From assembly GCA_007136585.1 (NCBI GenBank), contig SLGR01000191.1:1-8569 (forward strand): a stretch of DNA of 8,569 bases, written 5' to 3'. This DNA comes from Candidatus Sumerlaeota bacterium. GTDB lineage: Bacteria > CG03 > SLGR01. The notes under the pieces were generated by a model. That model was not told the origin of the DNA. It did not search any database and saw only the letters and a program-made list of their open reading frames with translations. Every line of letters starts with the position of its first letter. Positions within the stretch are counted from its first letter, which is position 1. Below are positions 1 to 7,502 of this stretch, piece after piece. A program made the position numbers and the translations under genes.

Positions 1-1783
1 GGTTTAAGATAATTATATTCTTACCGCCTTCGTATACATTCTCTATGAGCCTGAAGTATCTCTTTCTATGCTCCTCATCATCGCTGTCAGCCGTGCCGAG
101 CAGCATAGTATTTGGGATAACGGGCCCGAGGCCGTATATCTCGGCCAGGTTCTCCGCCCCGGAGAAGGGGTCCGTAGCGGAGATCAGCCTTACCAGCGCC
201 GGGATCCCCCTTTTATCAAGGTATTCTTTTATTGTTTTCTCCAGCCCTGCTTTCTGCTGAGCGTCGCGGGAATCGTAAGGCAGAACAACCGCTACAGTGA
301 ACATTCCCCGTCCGTGGGTAAGCATATCCGTGAACTCAATGAGATGCCATCTCCTGGTGGGAGAGCCTGAGAGTATCAGTATATTGGGTCTCCAGTTCCT
401 GGGGTCGGGGCTCCTGTCAAGCCGAAGCAGCCCCTCCCGCACAAGCATCATCCAGAGCCCCCGCCGCACATCCCCCCAGGAAGCCGCCAGGCGCCTTTTT
501 TTAAGCCATATGTAAAGGAGGGCTACAAGGAATGCCGCTACAGCCGCCGCCACCGCGTTTATAAGAAACATAACCGCAAAGCATCCGAGTGCTCCCAGTA
601 TGGAAACCCCCCAGTGCACCCGGAAAGCCGGCCGGAAAGAGGGGGAACTCAGGAAGCTCTCAACTCCGGCGGAGAGGTTAAGTACCAGGTAGGTTGTAAG
701 GAAGAACATTGTAAGCACGGGGGCTATCATATTGAGCTCAACAGTCGCCGCCAGGAATACGGCCAGGGCAAAGGTTAGAAAAGTGCCCGCCCGGGGCTCA
801 TCCGAAGCCCCGGAGCCTTTTCCCAGCCATCTCAGGCCCCGGGGAAGCACCCCGTCCCGGGCCAGGGCCTGAAGAACCCGCGGGGCCCCCAGGATGCTTC
901 CTATGGCGCTTGAAAGGGTCGCGCCCCATATGCCTGCCAGGATAAGCCAGGGCCACCTGGCCAGTGAAAACATTATCAGGGGATTTTTTATGAGTTCGTC
1001 CGCCGGGGCGCGGAAGTTGAGCAGAAAGGGCAGCGCTGCGTAAATAATAAATCCGGCTCCGACAGCAGTCATAGTTCCACGCGGGATTGACCTGGACGGG
1101 TTTTCCAGGTCCCCGGACATGTTTATACCCGCCATTATACCCGTGACCGCGGGAAAGAAAACTGCGAAGACCTGCCAGAACCCGGGCTTCAGGCCGGCAT
1201 CGGGTCCTATAAGATCAACTGTTTCCGGGGGCGCCGTTAAGCCTCTCCCCAGAAGAAGCGAGATGAGAGAGGCGGCTATGGCCGCCATTATGAAATACTG
1301 GGCTTTAATTGCTATGCGCGCGGACTTAAGGGCCAGCAGGGCCACAAAGACGGTTACGCCAACCGCGACACCCTGCCGGCTTACCCCGGGAAAGGCAAGT
1401 GAGACGCTCTCGGCAAAACCTATTGTGTAGAGAGGGATCGAGAAGGCCTGGGCAATATAGAGAGGGATCCCCACCGCCCCTCCGCTTTCAATCCCGAGGG
1501 ACCTGCTTATCATATAATAGGCGCCTCCCGCGCGGACTTTCTGGTCAGTGGCTATTGAGGATACAGATAGACCGGTAAGGAAGGTTATACCTGAGGAAAG
1601 AGTTACTATGATAAGAGTGCCGGTCAATCCTACGGTCCCGACCACCCAACCCAGCCTCAGGTACATTATTACCCCGAGGATAGTCAGGATTGAGGGGGTG
1701 AAAACTCCGCCGAAAGACCCGAACTTTACCGGGGTATCCGGTTCCGGGGCTGTTTTTTTAGTATCCTGTCCGTTTTTGTTCAT
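1..1783 (-). CDS. Cation-chloride cotransporter, SLC12/NKCC-like (partial, C-terminus outside window)
   Basis: Electroneutral symporter of the cation-chloride cotransporter family (APC fold), predicted to sit in the cytoplasmic membrane and move Na+ and/or K+ together with Cl-. The frame is open from an ATG at 1783 to the window edge, giving 594 residues with no stop. Family landmarks are in order: the TM1 region GVFTPSILTILGVIMYLRLG (26-45), GAYYMISRSLG (87-97), the TM6 region FFPAVTGIMAGINMSGD (209-225), the TM8 region LSSAIGSILGAPRVLQALARDG (290-311), and the start of the SLC12 cytoplasmic domain NWRPNILILSGSPTRRW (463-479). Y119 in TM3 sits where NKCC proteins bind K+, and S291-S292 sit where they bind Na+. 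By inference this is an Na-K-Cl rather than a K-Cl type. The Shine-Dalgarno sequence is weak. It lies 62 bases after the CPA2 gene, behind a terminator-like hairpin, so it may be read through from the operon or have its own promoter (a poor TTGTTT/TTTAAT pair ends near 1796). The substrate is inferred; the family is clear. Confidence 0.93.
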   Translation of the reverse strand, partial: MNKNGQDTKKTAPEPDTPVKFGSFGGVFTPSILTILGVIMYLRLGWVVGTVGLTGTLIIVTLSSGITFLTGLSVSSIATDQKVRAGGAYYMISRSLGIESGGAVGIPLYIAQAFSIPLYTIGFAESVSLAFPGVSRQGVAVGVTVFVALLALKSARIAIKAQYFIMAAIAASLISLLLGRGLTAPPETVDLIGPDAGLKPGFWQVFAVFFPAVTGIMAGINMSGDLENPSRSIPRGTMTAVGAGFIIYAALPFLLNFRAPADELIKNPLIMFSLARWPWLILAGIWGATLSSAIGSILGAPRVLQALARDGVLPRGLRWLGKGSGASDEPRAGTFLTFALAVFLAATVELNMIAPVLTMFFLTTYLVLNLSAGVESFLSSPSFRPAFRVHWGVSILGALGCFAVMFLINAVAAAVAAFLVALLYIWLKKRRLAASWGDVRRGLWMMLVREGLLRLDRSPDPRNWRPNILILSGSPTRRWHLIEFTDMLTHGRGMFTVAVVLPYDSRDAQQKAGLEKTIKEYLDKRGIPALVRLISATDPFSGAENLAEIYGLGPVIPNTMLLGTADSDDEEHRKRYFRLIENVYEGGKNIIILN

Positions 1784-1811
1784 TTCTTAAAAGAGATTAA
1801 ACAAGAATGCC

Positions 1812-1836
1812 AAAGAAAAAACAACTCCCGGGGGAG
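1812..1836 (-). terminator. Weak rho-independent terminator-like hairpin after the antiporter operon
   Basis: On the minus strand a short G+C hairpin (CTCCC, two-base loop or a CTCC/GGAG stem with four-base loop, GGGAG at 1836-1825) is followed by the T-rich run TTGTTTTTTCTTT (1824-1812). It sits just downstream of the CPA2 stop codon at 1846 and before the SLC12-like start at 1783. The stem is only 4-5 bp, so termination is probably partial. Confidence 0.4.
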
Positions 1837-1845
1837 AAATCTTAC

Positions 1846-3564
1846 TCATCTTCCGCATACCCCCGACTCATTAATTGCGCGGCGCAGGCGGGTAAGTATA
1901 TCGTCGGCTTTCTCAGTTTCGGATATAAGTTCGTGGCGAAGATCCTCGTTCTGCAGCACAGTCGAAATACCGCGGAGTATCTGAAGCTGGTGCTCCGGTT
2001 CGTCTTCAGGGGTAAAAACCATAAATATCAGGTGCACTTCCCTTCCGTCAGGGGCGTTCCACTCTATCCCGGCGGGGCTCCTGCCCAGGAGTATGACGGG
2101 TCGCGGGAGCCCTTTAAGGCGTGCGTGGGGGAAGGCCGCTCCCTTGCCCAGGGCCGTGGGCATCTGGCGTTCTCGATCTGTGACGGCGCGGGCCAGTTCC
2201 TCCCTGGTGAAGGATTTGATATCCCTTAAGGCGTACCCGCAGAGCTCGGAAATCGCCCCGTCCCTGTCGGATGCCTTGATCCCGGCAGCGACCGCGTCAA
2301 CGGGGAGGTAGGAGAGCCAGTCGCATTCTCTTATAGCTCTCAGGCTTCTGCTCATCCCCGGCCCCGCCAGCATTGAGGAGGAAACGGCCCCGAAAACTAT
2401 CGCCACGTAAACCGGTTCGGTTATAACCCCGTACTGGAGGGCCAGGAGCCCGATTACTATCTGCATCTGCCCCCCCGGGATATGGGCGAGGGAAATGAAC
2501 CTGCTGTGGGCCTTATGCTGACGTATAAGCCTGGCTCCGATATAGGCCCCTAGATACCTTCCGAAGACGCCTATGATAAATATAAAAAGAACAAGAAGCA
2601 GGTCAAACCCCCCTATGAAATCCAGGCGCAGGGCTATGGAAGCAAAGAATACGGGAACAAGGACAGCCTGCACCATTTCGGAGAAGATATGCCTGGTATG
2701 CTCTGTCACATCCGATTCGCCCGCTACTATGCCGGCTATGAAAAACCCGAAGAGCGCGTGAATGCCTATCCAGGTCGTAACCGCCCCGCCCGCTATGCCG
2801 GCCACGGTTACCAGGGTCAGGGACGCCGCCGGCTCGGGGGCCCTGTGTTTTCTTAAAAAACGCAGTATTCGGTTAAATATCTTGGGGCCCAGCCAGAGGC
2901 TGAGCCCGGCGAATATGGCGGTGGAGGAGATAACGAATAAGATGCTTCCCAGCGTGAAAGAGGCTTCGGTGAAGAACCCCAGTATCAGCGCGAAGACCAC
3001 CCATCCTGCAACGTCGTTTATGGTAAGTGCAGACATTATAAGGAGCCCGGTATCCGTGCGGTATATATTAAGGTCCTGCATTATCTTTGCGGTTACAGGG
3101 AGGGCGCTTATTGTCATTATGGTCCCTATGAAAAGGGCGAATATAAGGACGGTGCTGTCCGGGCCTATGTACCTGGAGGGAAGAAAGAAGACAAGAGCAA
3201 AGGCAAGGGCCATCGGTATGATCAGGTCCGAGACGGAAAGCACAAGGGCCGGGCCCCTCTGTCTCCAGGCCGTAGCAAGGTTCGTATCCAGCCCGGCGTC
3301 AAGCATAAAGAAAAGTATCCCTGTCCAGGCAAAGGTGTCCAGCATATTCTTCTGGACAGGTTCCGGGGGGAAAAGAGCGCTGTAAACCTGGGGGAAAAGC
3401 CTCCCCAGGACCGTGACTCCCAGTATGACCCCCACAAGTATCTCGGCCGTTATCGGGGGCTGGTTCTTTTTCCTGAATACTTCTCCCAGGCCCCGCGCCA
3501 GGCCAAGGAGTATCCCTATCTGTATAAGAAACAGCAGTATATTGGTTTCGCTTATGTGGTTCAC
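1846..3564 (-). CDS. CPA2-type cation/proton antiporter with C-terminal PTS EIIA domain
   Basis: Monovalent cation (Na+ or K+)/H+ antiporter of the cytoplasmic membrane, 572 aa, with a GTG start overlapping the stop of the upstream gene by 4 bases (GTGA) and a GGGAGG ribosome-binding site just before it. Residues about 8-410 form the hydrophobic Na+/H+ exchanger domain. Visible marks are the early segment PPITAEILVGVILG (36-49), the conserved MLDAGL (87-92), and the ion-site pair N183-D184 in SALTINDVAGW. Residues about 415-565 form a type-2 (fructose/Ntr) PTS EIIA domain: ALGKGAAFPHARLKG with the phospho-acceptor position H480 retained, then HLIFMVFTPEDEPEHQLQIL. The usual TrkA-N/RCK nucleotide-binding domain of KefB/KefC-type proteins is absent; EIIA takes its place as the regulatory domain. 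An Asn-Asp rather than Asp-Asp pair is often linked to electroneutral exchange, but this is suggestive only. Na+ versus K+ cannot be told from sequence. Confidence 0.93.
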   Translation of the reverse strand: MNHISETNILLFLIQIGILLGLARGLGEVFRKKNQPPITAEILVGVILGVTVLGRLFPQVYSALFPPEPVQKNMLDTFAWTGILFFMLDAGLDTNLATAWRQRGPALVLSVSDLIIPMALAFALVFFLPSRYIGPDSTVLIFALFIGTIMTISALPVTAKIMQDLNIYRTDTGLLIMSALTINDVAGWVVFALILGFFTEASFTLGSILFVISSTAIFAGLSLWLGPKIFNRILRFLRKHRAPEPAASLTLVTVAGIAGGAVTTWIGIHALFGFFIAGIVAGESDVTEHTRHIFSEMVQAVLVPVFFASIALRLDFIGGFDLLLVLFIFIIGVFGRYLGAYIGARLIRQHKAHSRFISLAHIPGGQMQIVIGLLALQYGVITEPVYVAIVFGAVSSSMLAGPGMSRSLRAIRECDWLSYLPVDAVAAGIKASDRDGAISELCGYALRDIKSFTREELARAVTDRERQMPTALGKGAAFPHARLKGLPRPVILLGRSPAGIEWNAPDGREVHLIFMVFTPEDEPEHQLQILRGISTVLQNEDLRHELISETEKADDILTRLRRAINESGVCGR

Positions 3565-4409
3565 AGGCCTCCCTTTCCTTCTTTCCTGATTTTCCGGAGC
3601 TCTGATATTAGGAGCTTCCGCAGCTCTTTCTCATCACGCGCCTCTGACCATTTATCAAAGAACCCTTCGGTTCGGACCATCTGGGCCAGGGCGGCAAGGG
3701 TGCGAAGGTAAAAATGCCACTCGTCCTGGGTCCCGGCCATTACAAAGATTGAGGTAACCCTGGGGCATTTATCGGAAAACCATATGCCCCTGCGGGCCCG
3801 GACCGAGACAAGTTCAAAGGAACCCTGTCCCTCAATTATAATATGAGGTATGGCAAAATCGGGCTTAAGAGCGGTAACGGCTTCCCTTTCCCTCTTCTTG
3901 AGTTTATCGGCTATTACCCAAGCGGGGAGCCCCTCCGACCTGCTTATGGGATGGGATATTATCTCAAAAAGACTCTCACTAGTCATATGCTCTTTAATAT
4001 CCATTATCAGGCATCTCTCAATTATATGTATCAGCCGGTCCTTTTCCGAGAGGTCGCTTCTCCTTGTTACATCCCAGAGCTCCGATTCTATCTCCCGCCC
4101 CAGTAGCCCGTCCGCCGTTACTCTCTCGACGCGTATCCCGGAGCTGTGCGCGGCCCGGGCTATGACATGGGCCGATGCGGGGTTGGTCAGGAGGACAAAG
4201 GCTAGGCAGAGAAGGGCCTTTGCCGCAAGGGGCCCCGGTCCGGCGTAGATGGCGGCCCCCGCAAGTATAAAAGTTGTACCGACCGTTACGGCCTTGGTCG
4301 CGGCCTGAAGCCTGGTATAGATATCCGGCATACGCACAACTCCCAGGCAGGCCAGGAGGTCGTAGGCTATGCCTACGGTTATGAGTATAAGCCCTGCCGG
4401 TTCATTCAT
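3561..4409 (-). CDS. mnhG: MnhG/MrpG subunit fused to a PTS EIIA-like domain
   Basis: The small membrane subunit G of an Mrp-type Na+/H+ antiporter, extended by a cytoplasmic EIIA-like domain; 282 aa against about 100-130 for an ordinary MnhG. The ATG at 4409 is chosen because it begins the MnhG homology (MNEPAGLILITVG), has AAGGA upstream, and overlaps mnhF by 8 bases. An in-frame ATG at 4445 would add 12 residues lying deep inside mnhF. Residues 1-85 hold the MnhG signature VVRMPDIYTRLQAATKAVTVG (24-44) and end in TNPASAHVIARAAH. Residues about 120-275 resemble PTS EIIA type 2: DFAIPHIIIEG carries the phospho-acceptor position H189, followed by VTSIFVMAGTQDEWHFYLRTLAAL (218-241). It overlaps the downstream CPA2-EIIA gene by 4 bases. 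The MnhG part is certain; the EIIA assignment is strong from the motif order. The phosphodonor is not encoded here. Confidence 0.9.
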   Translation of the reverse strand: MNEPAGLILITVGIAYDLLACLGVVRMPDIYTRLQAATKAVTVGTTFILAGAAIYAGPGPLAAKALLCLAFVLLTNPASAHVIARAAHSSGIRVERVTADGLLGREIESELWDVTRRSDLSEKDRLIHIIERCLIMDIKEHMTSESLFEIISHPISRSEGLPAWVIADKLKKREREAVTALKPDFAIPHIIIEGQGSFELVSVRARRGIWFSDKCPRVTSIFVMAGTQDEWHFYLRTLAALAQMVRTEGFFDKWSEARDEKELRKLLISELRKIRKEGKGGL

Positions 4410-4668
4410 CGAATTCCCGTCCTTCCAGGTACTTGCCCAGCGCAAGGCTGCCTATGAAACTCAGGAGCGCCCACCCTATGGCGACGCTCATATAAAAGTC
4501 CTCTCCTGTATGTATGCTCAGCAGAGTGCAGAACCCGACCAGGATTATTCCGATGATCTCTATCGCCACAGTCCGGTCCGGGGCTGTCGGTCCGGAGGCC
4601 ACCCGGCGGAGACATAGGAATATCCCTATCATAAGAACGGAAAGCCCCGTGTATACAAAGGCTGTCAT
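4402..4668 (-). CDS. mnhF: Mrp antiporter subunit F (MnhF/MrpF)
   Basis: Small hydrophobic subunit F of a multi-subunit Na+/H+ antiporter, 88 aa, the normal size. Three membrane segments are visible (about 4-20, 34-52 and 60-77), with the family signature ASGPTAPDRTVAIEIIG (24-40) between the first and second. The ATG overlaps the mnhE stop by 4 bases, and GAGGAG lies 8 bases upstream. In Mrp complexes MrpE, F and G pack together on one side of the assembly, and in some bacteria MrpF homologues act in bile-salt or ion efflux; here its place in the ordered gene set fixes its role. Confidence 0.93.
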   Translation of the reverse strand: MTAFVYTGLSVLMIGIFLCLRRVASGPTAPDRTVAIEIIGIILVGFCTLLSIHTGEDFYMSVAIGWALLSFIGSLALGKYLEGREFDE

Positions 4669-5189
4669 TTTGAGGGCTCCTCGAAAATTCTCTGAAGGAA
4701 ATGCTCAAATTTACCCGCTATTAACCGCCCCGCCTCTTTTTCGTCAACGCTTTTTACATTGATCCAGTGAACGTAAAGAACCCCCTCCGGGGTAGCCTCT
4801 ACGGTAAGCGTTCCCGGGGTAAGGGTTATGCAGTTTGCCAGAATGGAGATGGCGGCGGGGTTCTTAAGTTTTGTCCGTATTTTTACTATACCCGGTTTTA
4901 TAGGGAGCTGGGGGTGTATCACAAGGTAGATAACCTGCAGGCTTGATTTCAGGCAGTAGTAGGCAAATACCGGCAGGAAGAGGATCGCGTAATACCACCT
5001 GCGCGGATGCAGTATCCGTTCCGGGTGGGTGGAGAACTCCCTGCCGAATATAAAGGATACCAGGGCTGAACCCAGGGCTCCCGCAGCCAGGGCCGCCGGG
5101 TCCCATCCCCCCGGGTCTGCCGGAGAGGGCCATATAAGAAGGGCCCATATCCCCAGTGATATAAAAAATACCTCTATCCTGCTTCTCAC
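4665..5189 (-). CDS. mnhE: Mrp antiporter subunit E (MnhE/MrpE)
   Basis: Subunit E of the Mrp-type cation/H+ antiporter, 174 aa, typical for the family. It starts with GTG, overlapping the mnhD stop by 4 bases. The N-terminal part holds hydrophobic segments (about 8-20, 32-48 and 65-92). The C-terminal part is a soluble domain with the family hallmark NCITLTPGTLTVEATPEGV (119-137) followed by LYVHWINV (138-145). Ribosome binding is probably by coupling to mnhD translation, since the nearest GGAG is farther than usual from the start. Confidence 0.93.
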   Translation of the reverse strand: MRSRIEVFFISLGIWALLIWPSPADPGGWDPAALAAGALGSALVSFIFGREFSTHPERILHPRRWYYAILFLPVFAYYCLKSSLQVIYLVIHPQLPIKPGIVKIRTKLKNPAAISILANCITLTPGTLTVEATPEGVLYVHWINVKSVDEKEAGRLIAGKFEHFLQRIFEEPSK

Positions 5190-6673
5190 TGCGCCGCCCC
5201 CTCTCCGGTTTCAGGGAGAAAAGCTTCAATAACCCCTTCCCCCGCCGGGTCAAGGACCCTTCCGCGCAGCCGGGGAGCGGCCAGCAGGCTCAGCCCTATT
5301 ATAACAAGGGCCATCAGCGCAACCGGGAGTTTCACGAGAAGAGGAATAGCGGCAGCAGGCTCTTTCCCTTCCGGTCTCAGGAGAGCGGCTCTTTTTCTCA
5401 GCAGTGATACGAGTGTCCTGACGGATACAGCCCCTGCCGCCGCGGCGGCCAAGTAATATCCCGAGAAATAGCATCCGGCTATTATCATTGCCTTGCTGAA
5501 GAACCCCGGAAACGGAGGAACCCCCGCCATTGAGAAGAGCCCTATGGTTGAGATTCCTTTTGAAGGGGCGGCGGAACTTTCCGTACCCCGGAGCTCTTCC
5601 GCGGAGCCGGCTTTTAGGAATATAAGAGGTGTAAAGAATATGCTGCTTATAAGATGAAGGATCCCTCCGGAAAGGACCAGGGAGGCAGCCGCAAGGTTTC
5701 CTTCCGCGCCCAGTCTTCCTCCGATACCGAACCCGAAAATTATAAACCCTGTCTGGGATATGCTGTAATATGCGGCCGTTCTCCTGTACGAACCCGCGGA
5801 GGAGGCCGCCAGGTCCCCTGCCGCGGCTGATATAAGTCCGAGCGCGGCTACCGCAGCTCCTGTCTGCGGAGTAACTCCGAATACCGAGAAGAGCGTCCGG
5901 ACCATTGCGTATATCCCGGTAGTTGTTACAACGGCGCCGGATATAAGGGCCGCCGACGGGGCCGGGGAGTATTCCATCGCGTCGGGCTGCCATATGTGAA
6001 ACGGGATAAGAGCAGATTTCAGGGCGAACCCTGCGCTCATCAGAACCCCCGCAAGAAATAACGGCGAAAAAAAGACCCCGGATCCTCCCCCGGCCTGTAT
6101 AGCCGCGGAAAGCGAGGTTATATCCACGGTTCCGTAAGAAGCGTAAAGGACCGCTATCCCCAGTAGGGTCACGGCCGAGGCCGCGGCTCCGAGCACGGCG
6201 AATTTAAGAGCGGCCGCAAGCTCCCTGCCGCTGCATCCGAACCCCGCGAGTATATATGAGGATATAGCCGCAAGCTCCACATAGACAAACCTGTTGAATA
6301 TATCCCCGGCGAGGAGGGTCCCGTTTACTCCTGCGGTCATCATCATAAGTATAACATAGTACTTTATGCGGGATGTGTAGCGGGTCATAAACCTTGCAGA
6401 GTAGAGCGCCGTAAGGAAAATAAGAAGCGATACGCCCGTAAGGAGGATCCCGCTGAAACGGTCTATACTGAGCGTTATACCCACGGGCGGGGCCCATCCG
6501 CCCACGTAATAACTGCCGCTGAACCCGTAAAGGGAGGCTGCCATTACCAGGAGTCCGGCAGGGACAAGGAGAGCGAATACGTCGGCAGCCTTCGTAAGTT
6601 TCCCGGGGGTCAGGGCCAGGATGAACCCGGCCCCCAGGGGAAGAGCTATCATAAGGGGAAGAAGCCCGCTCAC
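5186..6673 (-). CDS. mnhD: Mrp antiporter subunit D (MnhD/MrpD), proton-translocating NuoM/N-like
   Basis: Large membrane subunit related to complex I NuoL/M/N, expected to carry the proton path of the Mrp complex; 495 aa, full length. It starts with GTG, overlapping mnhC by 4 bases. The conserved charged residues are in place: E133 in the TM5 motif RFVYVELAAISSYIL, K219 in the TM7 motif GFALKSALIPFHIW (also H226), and K394 in the TM12 motif GVPPFPGFFSKAMII. The segment SYRRTAAYYSISQTGFI (295-311) matches the usual TM8-loop region. Because no NuoL-like MrpA N-terminal half is present, this is the only large antiporter-like subunit in the window. The alternative (a hydrogenase-linked MbhH) is not supported, as no hydrogenase genes are seen here. 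Confidence 0.95.
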   Translation of the reverse strand: MSGLLPLMIALPLGAGFILALTPGKLTKAADVFALLVPAGLLVMAASLYGFSGSYYVGGWAPPVGITLSIDRFSGILLTGVSLLIFLTALYSARFMTRYTSRIKYYVILMMMTAGVNGTLLAGDIFNRFVYVELAAISSYILAGFGCSGRELAAALKFAVLGAAASAVTLLGIAVLYASYGTVDITSLSAAIQAGGGSGVFFSPLFLAGVLMSAGFALKSALIPFHIWQPDAMEYSPAPSAALISGAVVTTTGIYAMVRTLFSVFGVTPQTGAAVAALGLISAAAGDLAASSAGSYRRTAAYYSISQTGFIIFGFGIGGRLGAEGNLAAASLVLSGGILHLISSIFFTPLIFLKAGSAEELRGTESSAAPSKGISTIGLFSMAGVPPFPGFFSKAMIIAGCYFSGYYLAAAAAGAVSVRTLVSLLRKRAALLRPEGKEPAAAIPLLVKLPVALMALVIIGLSLLAAPRLRGRVLDPAGEGVIEAFLPETGEGAAQ

Positions 6674-7029
6674 TCTTTCTTCTCCCTGATTTTCGCGGCT
6701 ATCTCGTCTATATTATAAGTTCCGTAAATATGGTATATCCTCAGCGCTATAGCGGTCATCAGGGCAAGGACGCTGAGCCCTATGACTATGGAAGTCATAA
6801 CCATCGCCTGGGGGAAGGGATCCACCGATACCACCGATATCCGGCTCTGTGAGGTTACGGATGTAATAATAGGGGCTGCCCCTCCCTCCCTGTATCCGGA
6901 GAGAACGAGAAAAAGGTTGACGGCGTTCTCGATTATTAAGACCGATATGATCAGCTTCACTATGTTTCTCTGGGTGAGGAGCCCGAAGACCCCTATGAGA
7001 AAAAGAAGGCAGGTAAGGTAGTAAAGCAT
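6670..7029 (-). CDS. mnhC: Mrp antiporter subunit C (MnhC/MrpC), NuoK-like
   Basis: NuoK-related small membrane subunit of the Mrp complex, 119 aa. It has three membrane segments: one near 3-18, one at about 24-44 containing NIVKLIISVLIIENAVNLFL, and one at about 75-95. The family motif SVDPFPQAMVMTSIVIG (68-84) precedes the last segment, with E34 inside the second helix at the position NuoK homologues use for proton transfer. The ATG shares one base with the mnhB stop (TGATG), with an AGGAGG ribosome-binding site just upstream. Two close overlaps tie it to mnhB and mnhD. Confidence 0.94.
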   Translation of the reverse strand: MLYYLTCLLFLIGVFGLLTQRNIVKLIISVLIIENAVNLFLVLSGYREGGAAPIITSVTSQSRISVVSVDPFPQAMVMTSIVIGLSVLALMTAIALRIYHIYGTYNIDEIAAKIREKKE

Positions 7030-7502
7030 CAGCCCTCCTCTTTCTCAATCGTTCTTATCTGCTCGTCCTCTCCTACCCGGAGAACGCTCAGAAATAGCAT
7101 TATCAGGAATACCGAGGCGCAGACTTTTATCCCTATGGCCGCGTTGTTCACAAGCACCGTTCCGGAACTTATCAGCCTCATCGGCGTGCCGGGTATAATT
7201 TCAAGAAGAAAGTTTTCAAAAAAGATGCCGGATACGGCAAGCCCGGCCAGGGCGGTCAGGAGAAAAATGATGGCCCCCGTGGCATCCAGCCTTTTGGCAA
7301 GCGGGTAGGGGAGCCTTTGAAGCGCCGCCTCTCTTCCCCTGGCAAGAAGGGCCAGTATGAAAGAACTGGCAAGGACCACCCCGCCGGGAAACCCTCCTCC
7401 GGGAGTGATATGTCCGTAAAGTATGAGGTGCAGCCCGTATATGAATATGAAAGGGGAGACCCATCGTGATACTGTAACGGTTATGAGGCTCCTGTTCTTC
7501 AT
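7029..7502 (-). CDS. mnhB: Mrp antiporter subunit B (MnhB/MrpB)
   Basis: Subunit B of the Mrp-type Na+/H+ antiporter, 157 aa. The signature YGHITPGGGFPGGVVLASSF (29-48) is diagnostic for MnhB/MbhF. Four membrane segments are visible (about 10-28, 36-53, 75-95 and 110-143). The C-terminal tail (VGEDEQIRTIEKEEG) is charged and cytoplasmic. The ATG overlaps the upstream MbhDE-like gene by 4 bases, and a good GGAGG lies 7 bases before it. Confidence 0.94.
   Translation of the reverse strand: MKNRSLITVTVSRWVSPFIFIYGLHLILYGHITPGGGFPGGVVLASSFILALLARGREAALQRLPYPLAKRLDATGAIIFLLTALAGLAVSGIFFENFLLEIIPGTPMRLISSGTVLVNNAAIGIKVCASVFLIMLFLSVLRVGEDEQIRTIEKEEG

Noticed and set aside
1807-2229. 140-codon plus-strand open frame
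   Set aside because: It lies antisense to the EIIA end of the CPA2 gene, has no family resemblance, and is explained by the G+C-rich codon pattern of the real gene.
2762-3385. 207-codon plus-strand open frame
   Set aside because: It runs antisense across the membrane domain of the CPA2 antiporter; its residue pattern is a low-complexity mirror and no ribosome-binding site or known motif is seen.
4410-4445. Upstream in-frame ATG extending MnhG by 12 residues
   Set aside because: It lies deep inside mnhF, the extra residues do not fit the MnhG N-terminus, and the ATG at 4409 has AAGGA upstream and the expected short overlap.
5250-5993. 247-codon minus-strand open frame inside mnhD
   Set aside because: It is out of frame with mnhD, rich in Arg/Gly/Pro, and lacks membrane segments or motifs; mnhD is complete and clearly recognisable over the same span.
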